Assembly: GCA_964504135.1 (NCBI GenBank)
Contig: CAZDCW010000022.1
Span: 1-23,072 of the forward strand
Reading direction: 5' to 3'
DNA from: JACPTG01 sp964504135
GTDB lineage: Archaea > Nanobdellota > Nanobdellia > Woesearchaeales > UBA10216
DNA length: 23,072 bases
Each line of letters opens with the position of its first letter. Positions within the stretch are counted from its first letter, which is position 1. Under the pieces are notes generated by a model. It was not told where the DNA came from, searched no databases, and saw nothing but the letters and a program-made list of their open reading frames with translations. Below are positions 16,674 through 22,257 of the stretch, piece after piece. The position numbers were made by a program, and so were the translations under genes.

Positions 16674-16709
16674 TTCACAGGCCTCACTTTTCTTAAATGG
16701 TGCCTAAAA
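16674..16709 (+). repeat. shared intergenic element, copy 1
   Basis: This stretch contains CTCACTTTTC (16683-16692) followed by ATGGTGCCTAAAA (16697-16709). The 13-base part recurs exactly on the opposite strand at 18169-18181, with a matching CTCACT block the same distance away. It lies between the TATA boxes of the divergent HTH regulator and AK6-type kinase, so a shared operator is possible. Confidence 0.5.
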
Positions 16710-16744
16710 TAGCTTAGAAAATGCAGGTGAATTGCACAGAAGCC

Positions 16745-16752
16745 TTATTATA
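16745..16752 (+). promoter_or_regulatory. TATA box of the AK6-type kinase gene
   Basis: TTATTATA centred about 28 bases before the ATG at 16777, consistent with a leaderless transcript and supporting that start over the upstream in-frame codon at 16732, which lies inside the promoter. Confidence 0.55.
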
Positions 16753-16776
16753 CTTTGTCCTTCAGCTTTGCCCAAT

Positions 16777-17286
16777 ATGTTCAAAGGCATCCGGGTTTGC
16801 ATCGTTACAGGCACTCCTGGGACAGGAAAGACAGCCATTGCCAGGGAACTCTCAATTTTGCTTCGCTGGAAGTATTTCAGCCCCACTCGTTTGGTTCGTA
16901 AAGTCAGCAAAGAGTATGACTATGTTAGGCGAACTTATGTAGTTTCTCCTTGGGTTTTCCGGAAGGCTGTCAAGGCCATGCTTTTCCGGTTTTCGCAGGC
17001 CGAACAGCCTCCAGAGGGTGTCGTTATTGATTCCCATATGTCTCACTTTTTGCCTTCAAAATGGGTTGATTTATGCCTTGTAACTTCCTGCAGCCTTAGG
17101 GTTTTGAAAAGGCGTTTGGAGTCCAGGAGCTACAGGGCCGCCAAGGTTCGCGAAAACCTTGACGCAGAGATTTTTGACACATGCATCATCGAGTCGCAGC
17201 AGGCAGGCCACAGGATTTTGCAGCTCGACACCACCCGCGCTTCCCCCCGCACCCTGGCCAGGCACGCCGCAAAACTTCTCAAATAG
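16777..17286 (+). CDS. AK6/Fap7-type adenylate kinase
   Basis: Cytoplasmic nucleotide kinase of 169 residues in the archaeal AK6 family (eukaryotic homologue Fap7/hCINAP), which transfers phosphate from ATP to AMP and in some lineages helps mature the small ribosomal subunit. The P-loop GTPGTGKT is at residues 12-19. VVIDSHMSHFLP matches the conserved D-x-H-x-x-H-F segment, and RLESRSYRAAKVRENLDAEI matches the lid-like basic region and the following E-N-L-x-A-E-I helix. The length is slightly shorter than usual (about 180). The ATG at 16777 is preferred over the upstream codon at 16732 because the P-loop then lies close to the N-terminus, as in the family, and the TATA box is 28 bases upstream. 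Confidence 0.88.
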   Translation: MFKGIRVCIVTGTPGTGKTAIARELSILLRWKYFSPTRLVRKVSKEYDYVRRTYVVSPWVFRKAVKAMLFRFSQAEQPPEGVVIDSHMSHFLPSKWVDLCLVTSCSLRVLKRRLESRSYRAAKVRENLDAEIFDTCIIESQQAGHRILQLDTTRASPRTLARHAAKLLK

Positions 17287-17293
17287 CGCGTAA

Positions 17294-17408
17294 GTCCGCC
17301 AAGTCCGGATTCGGACCGCTCCGTACCAGGTCCGGACCTGTATTCACCGACGGTAAGCAAGTCCGCTTTCTGGTCCGTACTTAGTCCGTACTTAGTCCGG
17401 AAACGGAC
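17294..17408. repeat. array of GTCCG/CGGAC motifs with inverted and 11-base direct repeats
   Basis: In 115 bases there are about ten GTCCG or CGGAC motifs. Three direct copies of GTCCG start at 17373, 17384 and 17395, exactly 11 bases apart, with another at 17361. Two inverted repeats share one design, GTCCG-4 bases-CGGAC, at 17303-17316 and 17395-17408, and CAGGTCCGGACCTG at 17327-17340 is a perfect 14-base palindrome. This looks like a multi-site protein-binding region. The last inverted repeat has a GAAA loop and is followed by TTTTT, so it could also help end transcription of the kinase gene. Confidence 0.7.
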
Positions 17409-17441
17409 CGATTTTTAGTTAAAATTTTATCCAGAAAATCG

Positions 17442-18011
17442 TCAATCTTCGTACTCTGTAATTTCTCCCGCCCTTCCACTCGCCTGGCCATTCCTGATTC
17501 GAATCTCCCTCAGGTAATCGTAGAACGCAGTCCTTCCGCAGAGCATTTTTTCAGTCGTTATTATTGCCTCAATCTGCTTCGTGGTGTAGGTTTTTTTGGC
17601 AATCAGTTGCTCTATCTGCTGCATGATGTAATCCTTCTTGACAGGCCTGCTTATGGCAATTATCTTCCTGGCAAACCTGTCTTTCTGCTCAGGTTCGCTT
17701 TCTAGTCCGTACTTGGTCCGTATTTGGTTCGGAAACGTACTTGTTTGGCTCATCCTGTGGATGTTCCTGAGTTCTTCCTTTACCATTGCCAGCTCCATCT
17801 GGAGGCCTTTTATCACAGCAGAGTGCTCTGCAAGCTCCCGGCTTGCGCTTTCATGCCTGGCATCATTCTGGAGCTCCTTCTGCCTGAAGTACTTTATCCA
17901 GGAATAGAGGGTTCTGGCATCTCCCTTTATCCGCTCAAAGGCGCCAGTCAGCGCCTTGTCCAGCTCATGCCAGCGCTCATCCTGCCTGAACAGCTCCAAA
18001 ATCTTTCTCAT
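17442..18011 (-). CDS. coiled-coil putative DNA-binding protein
   Basis: Unrecognised protein of 189 residues from the ATG at 18011. The N-terminal part (DARTLYSWIKYFRQ) is helical and HTH-like. A central region (about 60-90, ELAEHSAVIKGLQMELAMVK) has coiled-coil character. The C-terminal part (TTKQIEAIITTEKMLCGRTA, then FYDYLREI) resembles a helix-turn-helix with a basic end. The open frame reaches a GTG at 18041, but the TATA box TATTTATATG lies at 18041-18050, so translation must start further in; ATG 18011 fits. Residues around TFPNQIRTKYGLE are encoded by a copy of the GTCCG repeat found beyond the gene's 3' end. A perfect inverted repeat covers its likely transcription start, suggesting autoregulation. 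A DNA-organising, partition or replicon-associated role is possible but not proven. Confidence 0.65.
   Translation of the reverse strand: MRKILELFRQDERWHELDKALTGAFERIKGDARTLYSWIKYFRQKELQNDARHESASRELAEHSAVIKGLQMELAMVKEELRNIHRMSQTSTFPNQIRTKYGLESEPEQKDRFARKIIAISRPVKKDYIMQQIEQLIAKKTYTTKQIEAIITTEKMLCGRTAFYDYLREIRIRNGQASGRAGEITEYED
17691..17742. repeat. intragenic copy of the GTCCG 11-base repeat array
   Basis: This coding segment aligns with 17359-17410 at a constant offset of 332 bases, with roughly 8 differences in 50 bases, almost all transitions. Both copies have GTCCG or GTTCG spaced 12, 11 and 11 bases (17693, 17705, 17716, 17727 here) followed by GGAAACG. Confidence 0.7.
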
Positions 18012-18019
18012 AATCCCAA

Positions 18020-18034
18020 CCGGAATCTTTCCGG
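18020..18034. promoter_or_regulatory. candidate operator at the coiled-coil gene promoter
   Basis: CCGGAATCTTTCCGG is a perfect inverted repeat (six-base arms, three-base centre) placed between the TATA box and the ATG at 18011, over the expected transcription start. Its half-site CCGGAA recurs in the downstream GTCCG array (GTCCGGAAACGGAC), which fits binding by the gene's own product. Confidence 0.5.
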
Positions 18035-18040
18035 ATGGCA

Positions 18041-18050
18041 CATATAAATA
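18041..18050 (-). promoter_or_regulatory. TATA box of the coiled-coil protein gene
   Basis: TATTTATATG on the minus strand with an AAAAC flank upstream. It predicts a transcription start near 18020 and decides the start codon in favour of ATG 18011. Confidence 0.6.
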
Positions 18051-18168
18051 GTTTTCTTGTTAGTTTAAAAATCGGCTTTTGCACAGCTGTAGGCTTTGCC
18101 TCTATTGGCTAACTCCAGGCCTGCCAGATGAGCTGTAAAGAAGTCTCAAGAGTGAAAAGTGAGCCTTC

Positions 18169-18207
18169 TTTTAGGCACCATGACCATAATAGTGAGCCTC
18201 CCTGAAA
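18169..18207 (-). repeat. shared intergenic element, copy 2 (inverted relative to copy 1)
   Basis: On the minus strand this reads TTCAGGGAGGCTCACT, a 9-base spacer, then ATGGTGCCTAAAA. Copy 1 at 16674-16709 reads TTCACAGGCCTCACT, a similar spacer, then the same 13 bases. It sits just upstream of the NFACT gene's TATA box, between that gene and the divergent coiled-coil gene. The 199-base spacer 18042-18240 holds no RNA gene that I recognise. Confidence 0.5.
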
Positions 18208-18211
18208 AGCC

Positions 18212-18219
18212 TTATATAG
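18212..18219 (+). promoter_or_regulatory. TATA box of the NFACT gene
   Basis: TTATATAG with a GAAAAGC BRE-like flank, centred 26 bases before the ATG at 18241, so the transcript is predicted to be leaderless. Confidence 0.65.
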
Positions 18220-18240
18220 GCGAACTGCTGGAAGCGGCTT

Positions 18241-19338
18241 ATGAAAACAGAGCTTTCCAGCCTGGAAGTGGGTGTCTTGGCAGATGAGTTGCAGGGCCTT
18301 CTAGGAGCCAGAATTGACAAGATTTACCAGTTGGATGCCAAAGATATCGTACTGCAGCTACATCTTGCCTCTGTGGGCAAGGTAAAAGTGAGGCTTCAGG
18401 CCCCGAGGGCTGCATATATAACTGCAGCCAGCCTTGACTTCCCTGAAACCCCTCCCGGTTTCTGCCTTCATCTCAGGAAGCATCTTGATAATGTCCGTCT
18501 TGCAGGAGTCAGGCAGCTTGGAAGCGAGAGGATTCTTGAGATGTCTTTTATGCGCGGCTATTCGCTTGTTGTTGAGCTGTTCAGCAAGGGCAATATTGTC
18601 CTCTGCGAAAATGAGACCATCATTGCAGTGGCTGAAAGGCAGGTTTGGAGCACTAGGAATGTGTCGCCTGGTAACAAATACTCATACCCTGAAAAGGAAA
18701 TTAACTTCTACAGCCTCGACGCGAAGCATCTTGCCACCCTGTTTTCGGTTACAAACAAGGATTCTGTAGTGAAGGCGTTGGCAATGGATCTTGGCTTGGG
18801 AGGAGTCTATGCTGAGGAGTTATGCCTGGCTGCTTCAGTTGATAAGTCTGCCGCGCCTTCGTCAGTCGGAGTGGAGGATCAGGCCAGGATAGTTGCTGCC
18901 CTCAGGGATTTGCTCGGCAGGAAAAAGGCGCCATGCATCCTGTACGACGGCCCAACCGCTGTTACTGCCGTTCCTTTTCCGCTTCAGATATACTCGTCGT
19001 TGCAGCCCAGGAACTTCGGCTCTTTCAGCGAGGCTATTGATTATTACTATTCTCATGAGTTCCGCCCTCAGTCAGCCCACGACCGCAGGGTGGCCGTTAT
19101 TCAGCGGATAATTGCCGAGCAGGAAAAGATGATTGCTGAGACAGAGGCGTCTGCGGCTGAGAACACCGCCAAGGCAGAGGCTGTTTACAACAACTATTCT
19201 GTTGTCAGTAAAATCCTTGAGGAGCTTGCAAAGGCGAGGGAAAAGCATTCCTGGGCAGAGATTAAGTCCCGCCTGGAGGGGCATAAGGTAATACGGGAGA
19301 TTGATGAGCAGAGCAGAAGGGTGGTTGTTGAGGTATAA
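18241..19338 (+). CDS. NFACT-N (RqcH/Rqc2 family) protein, C-terminally truncated
   Basis: Archaeal homologue of the ribosome quality-control factor Rqc2/RqcH, which binds the 60S/50S-peptidyl-tRNA complex and recruits tRNA for C-terminal tailing of stalled peptides. Residues 1-130 match NFACT-N: MKTELSSLEVGVLADELQ, the conserved PPGFCLHLRKHL (71-82) and GSERILEM (94-101). A linker/HhH region follows, then the first coiled-coil arm (about 285-345), and the protein ends in a strand-like VVVEV. The second coiled-coil arm and the NFACT-R domain are missing: 365 residues against roughly 600-700 in full-length relatives. Two positions that are usually Asp in this family (in the N-terminal SSLD and in DRIL) are Glu here (E9, E96). 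The stop is only 56 bases before a toxin-antitoxin module. Confidence 0.85.
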   Translation: MKTELSSLEVGVLADELQGLLGARIDKIYQLDAKDIVLQLHLASVGKVKVRLQAPRAAYITAASLDFPETPPGFCLHLRKHLDNVRLAGVRQLGSERILEMSFMRGYSLVVELFSKGNIVLCENETIIAVAERQVWSTRNVSPGNKYSYPEKEINFYSLDAKHLATLFSVTNKDSVVKALAMDLGLGGVYAEELCLAASVDKSAAPSSVGVEDQARIVAALRDLLGRKKAPCILYDGPTAVTAVPFPLQIYSSLQPRNFGSFSEAIDYYYSHEFRPQSAHDRRVAVIQRIIAEQEKMIAETEASAAENTAKAEAVYNNYSVVSKILEELAKAREKHSWAEIKSRLEGHKVIREIDEQSRRVVVEV

Positions 19339-19352
19339 TGTCAGTATGCATA

Positions 19353-19386
19353 AGTTTAAATATAGTAAAGTGTAAATATATAAACT
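19353..19386 (+). promoter_or_regulatory. promoter and candidate operator of the toxin-antitoxin pair
   Basis: AGTTTAAATATA (19353-19364) and TATATAAACT (19377-19386) form an imperfect inverted repeat, each half containing a TATA-like sequence. TAAAGTG occurs inside (19366-19372) and again just after it (19386-19392). The first TATA-like half is placed about 35 bases before the ATG at 19395. The layout suits autoregulation by the antitoxin. Confidence 0.45.
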
Positions 19387-19394
19387 AAAGTGAA

Positions 19395-20054
19395 ATGTTA
19401 ATATCGGAAAAGCTTAACTCGGCAATCAGGGTGTTGCTTGTCAATTCAGTGGAAGGCAGGCCAAACCTGACTTTCTCAGAATTGGCTAAAAAGTGCCATA
19501 CAACCCCATCCCTGGCCAAGAGACTGGCCCTGAAGTTAATCAGAAGCGAGTATGCAGCGGCTGGCAGGGGCATTCGGGGAATCAGGATGGTCAGGCCTGA
19601 AAGGCTTGCTGGCGCATGGGGCTACCTTTTCTCAATTAGGGAGCTTGAAAAAGCTGAATTTATTGCCGCTGAAAGGCCTCAGTATGTAATGCTGAAAATA
19701 GCCAATGCAGCGAGGGCTAACGGTTTAAAATACGCCTTTACGCTCTTCTCAGCCACTGAACAAATGCACCCGTATGTTGCCCCGGCAGACACGCATATGT
19801 ACATTCTTAAAACAGATTTAATGAACTGGCAAAGGGTGTTTAACTCCCAGAACATTCAATCAGCGGAGGGGAATGGAAATATTGTGTGCTTTTTGGTTGA
19901 TGAAAGTTACTTTGAAGGTGTTTGGGATTCCAGGGGGGCGGCCGTTGTGTCCTGGCCGCAATTATGTGCAGACTTGCGGTCATATGGCGGCCGCGGGGAG
20001 GAGGCAGGAATGGAAATACTGAAGCTGATTGGGGAAAAATTGAAAAATGTATGA
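19395..20054 (+). CDS. AbiEi-like antitoxin (winged-helix regulator)
   Basis: Protein of 219 residues. The N-terminal 60-70 residues form a winged helix (LTFSELAKKCHTTPSLAKRL, about 25-44, as helix-turn-helix; AAAGRGIRGIRMVRPERLA as the wing). The remainder (AFTLFSATEQMHPYVAPADT and following strands) resembles the C-terminal domain of AbiEi-type antitoxins, which repress the operon and counter the nucleotidyltransferase toxin. It overlaps the next gene by 8 bases, as expected for a coupled pair. Base composition is a little more AT-rich than in the flanking genes, suggesting acquisition. Assignment rests on pattern and pairing, not on a search. Confidence 0.7.
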   Translation: MLISEKLNSAIRVLLVNSVEGRPNLTFSELAKKCHTTPSLAKRLALKLIRSEYAAAGRGIRGIRMVRPERLAGAWGYLFSIRELEKAEFIAAERPQYVMLKIANAARANGLKYAFTLFSATEQMHPYVAPADTHMYILKTDLMNWQRVFNSQNIQSAEGNGNIVCFLVDESYFEGVWDSRGAAVVSWPQLCADLRSYGGRGEEAGMEILKLIGEKLKNV

Positions 20055-20781
20055 CCCAGCCGAAACTGACATTTCACTTAACGAACTCAATTTAATCTGT
20101 CAGGCATGCAGGAAGGAAAGGGTAAACTTTTGCATTATTGGCGGATGGGCGGCCTTTTTTTATGTAAATGAAGCATACAGGCAGGCCTTCGGTAAGGATT
20201 ACATTGCCTCAAGGGATATAGACCTCTTTTTCGATCCTCTCAGCGAGAAGGGCTTTGCAAAGGTGATTTTCGGGCTGGGCTTTGAAAAAAATGGCCTGCC
20301 CTTTAGGTACGAAAAAATTTACCATAGGGAAAAGAGGAAGTTCATTTCCATCATTGAGTCCAGGAAGGAGCCCCCGTACAATTTGATTAGGGTCTTTTTG
20401 GACTTGTTTTCGAATAAGCCAACCACAGCAATACATAGCTGGAACGATTTGGACCCCTTAAAGAGTGTGTCCGTAAAAAACGTTAATGGTTACCCGCTTG
20501 CAGATATGGATACCTTAATGGAATTAAAGGCCATATGCCTGTTTGAAAGGGACAAGGCCGACAAGGAAAACAAGGACGCCTGCGATTTTTACTCACTATT
20601 GCAGTATGGCCTCCGGAAAATAGCGGCAACGCAGCTTAAAAAAAAGGCAGTTGAGAAGCTGCTTTCACGGCCGGATTTAATTGATTCAATAGCAAGGAAT
20701 GTTCTGCTGGATGTGGGAAAAAGCAGCATTGTGGATTTATCCCTGCGGAACAATCTGTTGGAATTTGATGCTTCAGGCTAA
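20047..20781 (+). CDS. AbiEii-like nucleotidyltransferase toxin
   Basis: Protein of 244 residues with the nucleotidyltransferase fold signature: FCIIGGWAAFF (29-38) containing the GG-W/S loop, and SRDIDLFFD (55-63) containing the D-x-D metal pair (D57, D59). A later helix-rich half (ADMDTLMELKAICLFERDKA, about 152-171) with KADKENKDACDF fits the DUF1814/AbiEii-type toxin family, which transfers nucleotides to cellular RNA such as tRNA. Pairing with the winged-helix gene immediately upstream gives a type IV-style AbiE toxin-antitoxin system, possibly with anti-phage or plasmid-maintenance function. Its 3' end overlaps the convergent gene by 4 bases. It could instead be another antibiotic-NTase-like protein. 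Confidence 0.75.
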   Translation: MYDPAETDISLNELNLICQACRKERVNFCIIGGWAAFFYVNEAYRQAFGKDYIASRDIDLFFDPLSEKGFAKVIFGLGFEKNGLPFRYEKIYHREKRKFISIIESRKEPPYNLIRVFLDLFSNKPTTAIHSWNDLDPLKSVSVKNVNGYPLADMDTLMELKAICLFERDKADKENKDACDFYSLLQYGLRKIAATQLKKKAVEKLLSRPDLIDSIARNVLLDVGKSSIVDLSLRNNLLEFDASG

Positions 20782-21287
20782 TAATAAAACTCCCCTTTGG
20801 GCTGTTGGGCGCTTTCAGCCTTCGCCTTTTCAAAGAGCAGCACGAATATTTCCTGTTCAACATTAAGCCCTGCGGCAGTGATAAGGCTGGCAAGCATAAA
20901 CCCGTCATCGTTTTCTGTCTTGTAGTCATGCAGCACTTTGACCGTATCAGTGCATAAGTGTCCGGTGTTCATTGCAACAACAATGTCTTTTCCAGACAGG
21001 GTTTTGAATTCGCTGCCCACGACATAGTACTGGTCATCCAGCCCGTGGTTGTGAAGCTCCAGCTTGATTAGCTCGTTTAATATCTCCTTGAATTCCCTGC
21101 TGTTGAAGTAGTCCTCAGCGCCCTGCCCGCTTATGTGTTCTTGGAATGTCTTGTTCCTGACTTTTTCAGGCCTGTGCACCTTGCCGAGGTATTTTGCGAC
21201 TTTCTGCCTTGCCCCGCCTCCTGTCCAGCTGTTCTTTACCAGGTAGGCGTAGTCCTGGCCGTATATTTTCTTGGTGCGGATGAACAT
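20778..21287 (-). CDS. hypothetical protein with transposase-like N-terminus
   Basis: Unrecognised protein of 169 residues. The first 36 residues (MFIRTKKIYGQDYAYLVKNS, then GGGARQKVAKYLGKV) resemble the N-terminal beta-hairpin of IS1634-type transposases and of a set of uncharacterised archaeal proteins. The rest has no DDE motif and is short, so it is not a functional transposase. Two helical regions and a final alpha/beta part (about 95-160) follow. It has its own TATA-like box (21311-21318) placed for a leaderless mRNA, and it is divergent from the methyltransferase gene. Either a domesticated transposase fragment or an independent small family. Confidence 0.65.
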   Translation of the reverse strand: MFIRTKKIYGQDYAYLVKNSWTGGGARQKVAKYLGKVHRPEKVRNKTFQEHISGQGAEDYFNSREFKEILNELIKLELHNHGLDDQYYVVGSEFKTLSGKDIVVAMNTGHLCTDTVKVLHDYKTENDDGFMLASLITAAGLNVEQEIFVLLFEKAKAESAQQPKGEFYY

Positions 21288-21310
21288 GGGCTTTTGGCTG
21301 GGCGTGCTTG

Positions 21311-21318
21311 TATTTTAG
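21311..21318 (-). promoter_or_regulatory. TATA-like box of the transposase-like hypothetical gene
   Basis: CTAAAATA on the minus strand, centred about 27 bases before the ATG at 21287. Confidence 0.45.
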
Positions 21319-21333
21319 CGTTGTGGCTCAAAA

Positions 21334-21343
21334 TTTTTATATT
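21334..21343 (+). promoter_or_regulatory. TATA box of the methyltransferase/caspase-like operon
   Basis: TTTTTATATT with an A-rich flank, centred about 26 bases before the GTG at 21364; supports this GTG as a leaderless start. Confidence 0.55.
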
Positions 21344-21363
21344 GCTCCAGTTCCCCCCAAGTT

Positions 21364-22251
21364 GTGGGGTCAGGGTCTGTAAACTGGAGTAATGGGCAGC
21401 TTATTGCCTCTGTGCAGGAGTCTGATTTGTGGAGGGATGTTTCGCCTTCTGGATATGAGCCTGTCCTGGCTGCGCTTTCAAGGGTTGACAGGGGTAAGTT
21501 TGTCCCAATGTTTGAGGAGCTGATTTTCCAGGTGGATGCGTCTGCTGTCAATGCGTTTTACCGGCTTGTGGACGAGGCTGATGACTCTGGGAGGTTGGAC
21601 GAGCAGCTTGGGCAGGCTCTTATTGACATTGCAACCTCTGCGAGGGAATCCATTTATCCGCACTGGGCTTACACTTATTTTGACAGGCCTGTTCAGATAG
21701 GGCATAGCCAGACCTGCTCGCAGCCTTCCCTTGTGGCTTATATGGCTTACCTGCTTGACCTTCAGCCAGGGATGAGGGTTCTTGAGGTTGGCTCTGGCTG
21801 TGGCTACTCTGCTGCTGTTGCTGCGGAATTGATAGGCCCCCAGGGCAGGCTGTACACTATGGAAATAATTCCAGAGCTTGCCCGGCTTGCCGCTTCAAAC
21901 ATTTCAAGGCATTTTGGCTGCGATGTCCCGCTTGTTGGTTTGGGCGATAGGGAAGGGCTTGAGTCCATTATTTCTGGCAGGCAACCTGTTTCGGTTGTTC
22001 TTGGTGATGGCTCTGAGGGGCTTCAGCAGGCAGGGCTGTTTGACAGGATTTACCTTGCCGCAGGGGTGCGCCTTGGCTCTTTCAATGAGGGCTTGCTGGC
22101 AGGGCAGCTTGAGTCCGGGAATGGGATTATGGTCTTTCCTGAGGCTGACGGCAGCCTTTTCAGGCACGTTTACAGGGATGGAGTCCAGTCTTCTGATGTT
22201 GGCCTTGCACAAAGTGTAAAGTTTGTCCCGCTTAGGGGGAATAACTCATGA
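21364..22251 (+). CDS. PIMT-family (protein-L-isoaspartate O-methyltransferase-like) methyltransferase
   Basis: Cytoplasmic SAM-dependent methyltransferase of 295 residues, related to PIMT (pcm), which repairs isoaspartate in damaged proteins. The family pattern is clear: LSRVDRGKFVP (38-48), then YFDRPVQIGHSQTCSQPSLV (105-124), which corresponds to the usual GQTISQP substrate loop, then the SAM site VLEVGSGCGYSAAVAAELIG (139-158). Between FVP and AYTYFD about 50 residues are inserted (49-101, helix-rich), where normal PIMTs have only a few. The C-terminal domain is longer than usual. The GTG start is chosen from the TATA spacing. It heads a two-gene operon with the caspase-like gene, only 6 bases apart. 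PIMT fold is near certain; the exact substrate is not. Confidence 0.82.
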   Translation: MGSGSVNWSNGQLIASVQESDLWRDVSPSGYEPVLAALSRVDRGKFVPMFEELIFQVDASAVNAFYRLVDEADDSGRLDEQLGQALIDIATSARESIYPHWAYTYFDRPVQIGHSQTCSQPSLVAYMAYLLDLQPGMRVLEVGSGCGYSAAVAAELIGPQGRLYTMEIIPELARLAASNISRHFGCDVPLVGLGDREGLESIISGRQPVSVVLGDGSEGLQQAGLFDRIYLAAGVRLGSFNEGLLAGQLESGNGIMVFPEADGSLFRHVYRDGVQSSDVGLAQSVKFVPLRGNNS

Positions 22252-22257
22252 TGCGAT

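Noticed and set aside
17373..17399. CRISPR array
   Set aside because: Units are 11 bases with no unique spacers; this is a short tandem motif, not repeat-spacer structure.
17395..17415. Hairpin plus T-run as a simple intrinsic terminator of the kinase gene
   Set aside because: It may act so, but the same GTCCG-N4-CGGAC design occurs at 17303-17316 without a T-run and the motifs recur throughout the spacer and in the next gene, so termination alone does not explain the structure.
18042..18240. Possible tRNA or C/D-box RNA in the spacer before the NFACT gene
   Set aside because: No acceptor-stem pairing or T-loop sequence was found, and only a poor C-box-like match (AGATGAG) without a well-placed D box.
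20778..21287. Functional insertion sequence
   Set aside because: No DDE catalytic motif, no terminal inverted repeats or target duplications seen around it, and the protein is far too short.
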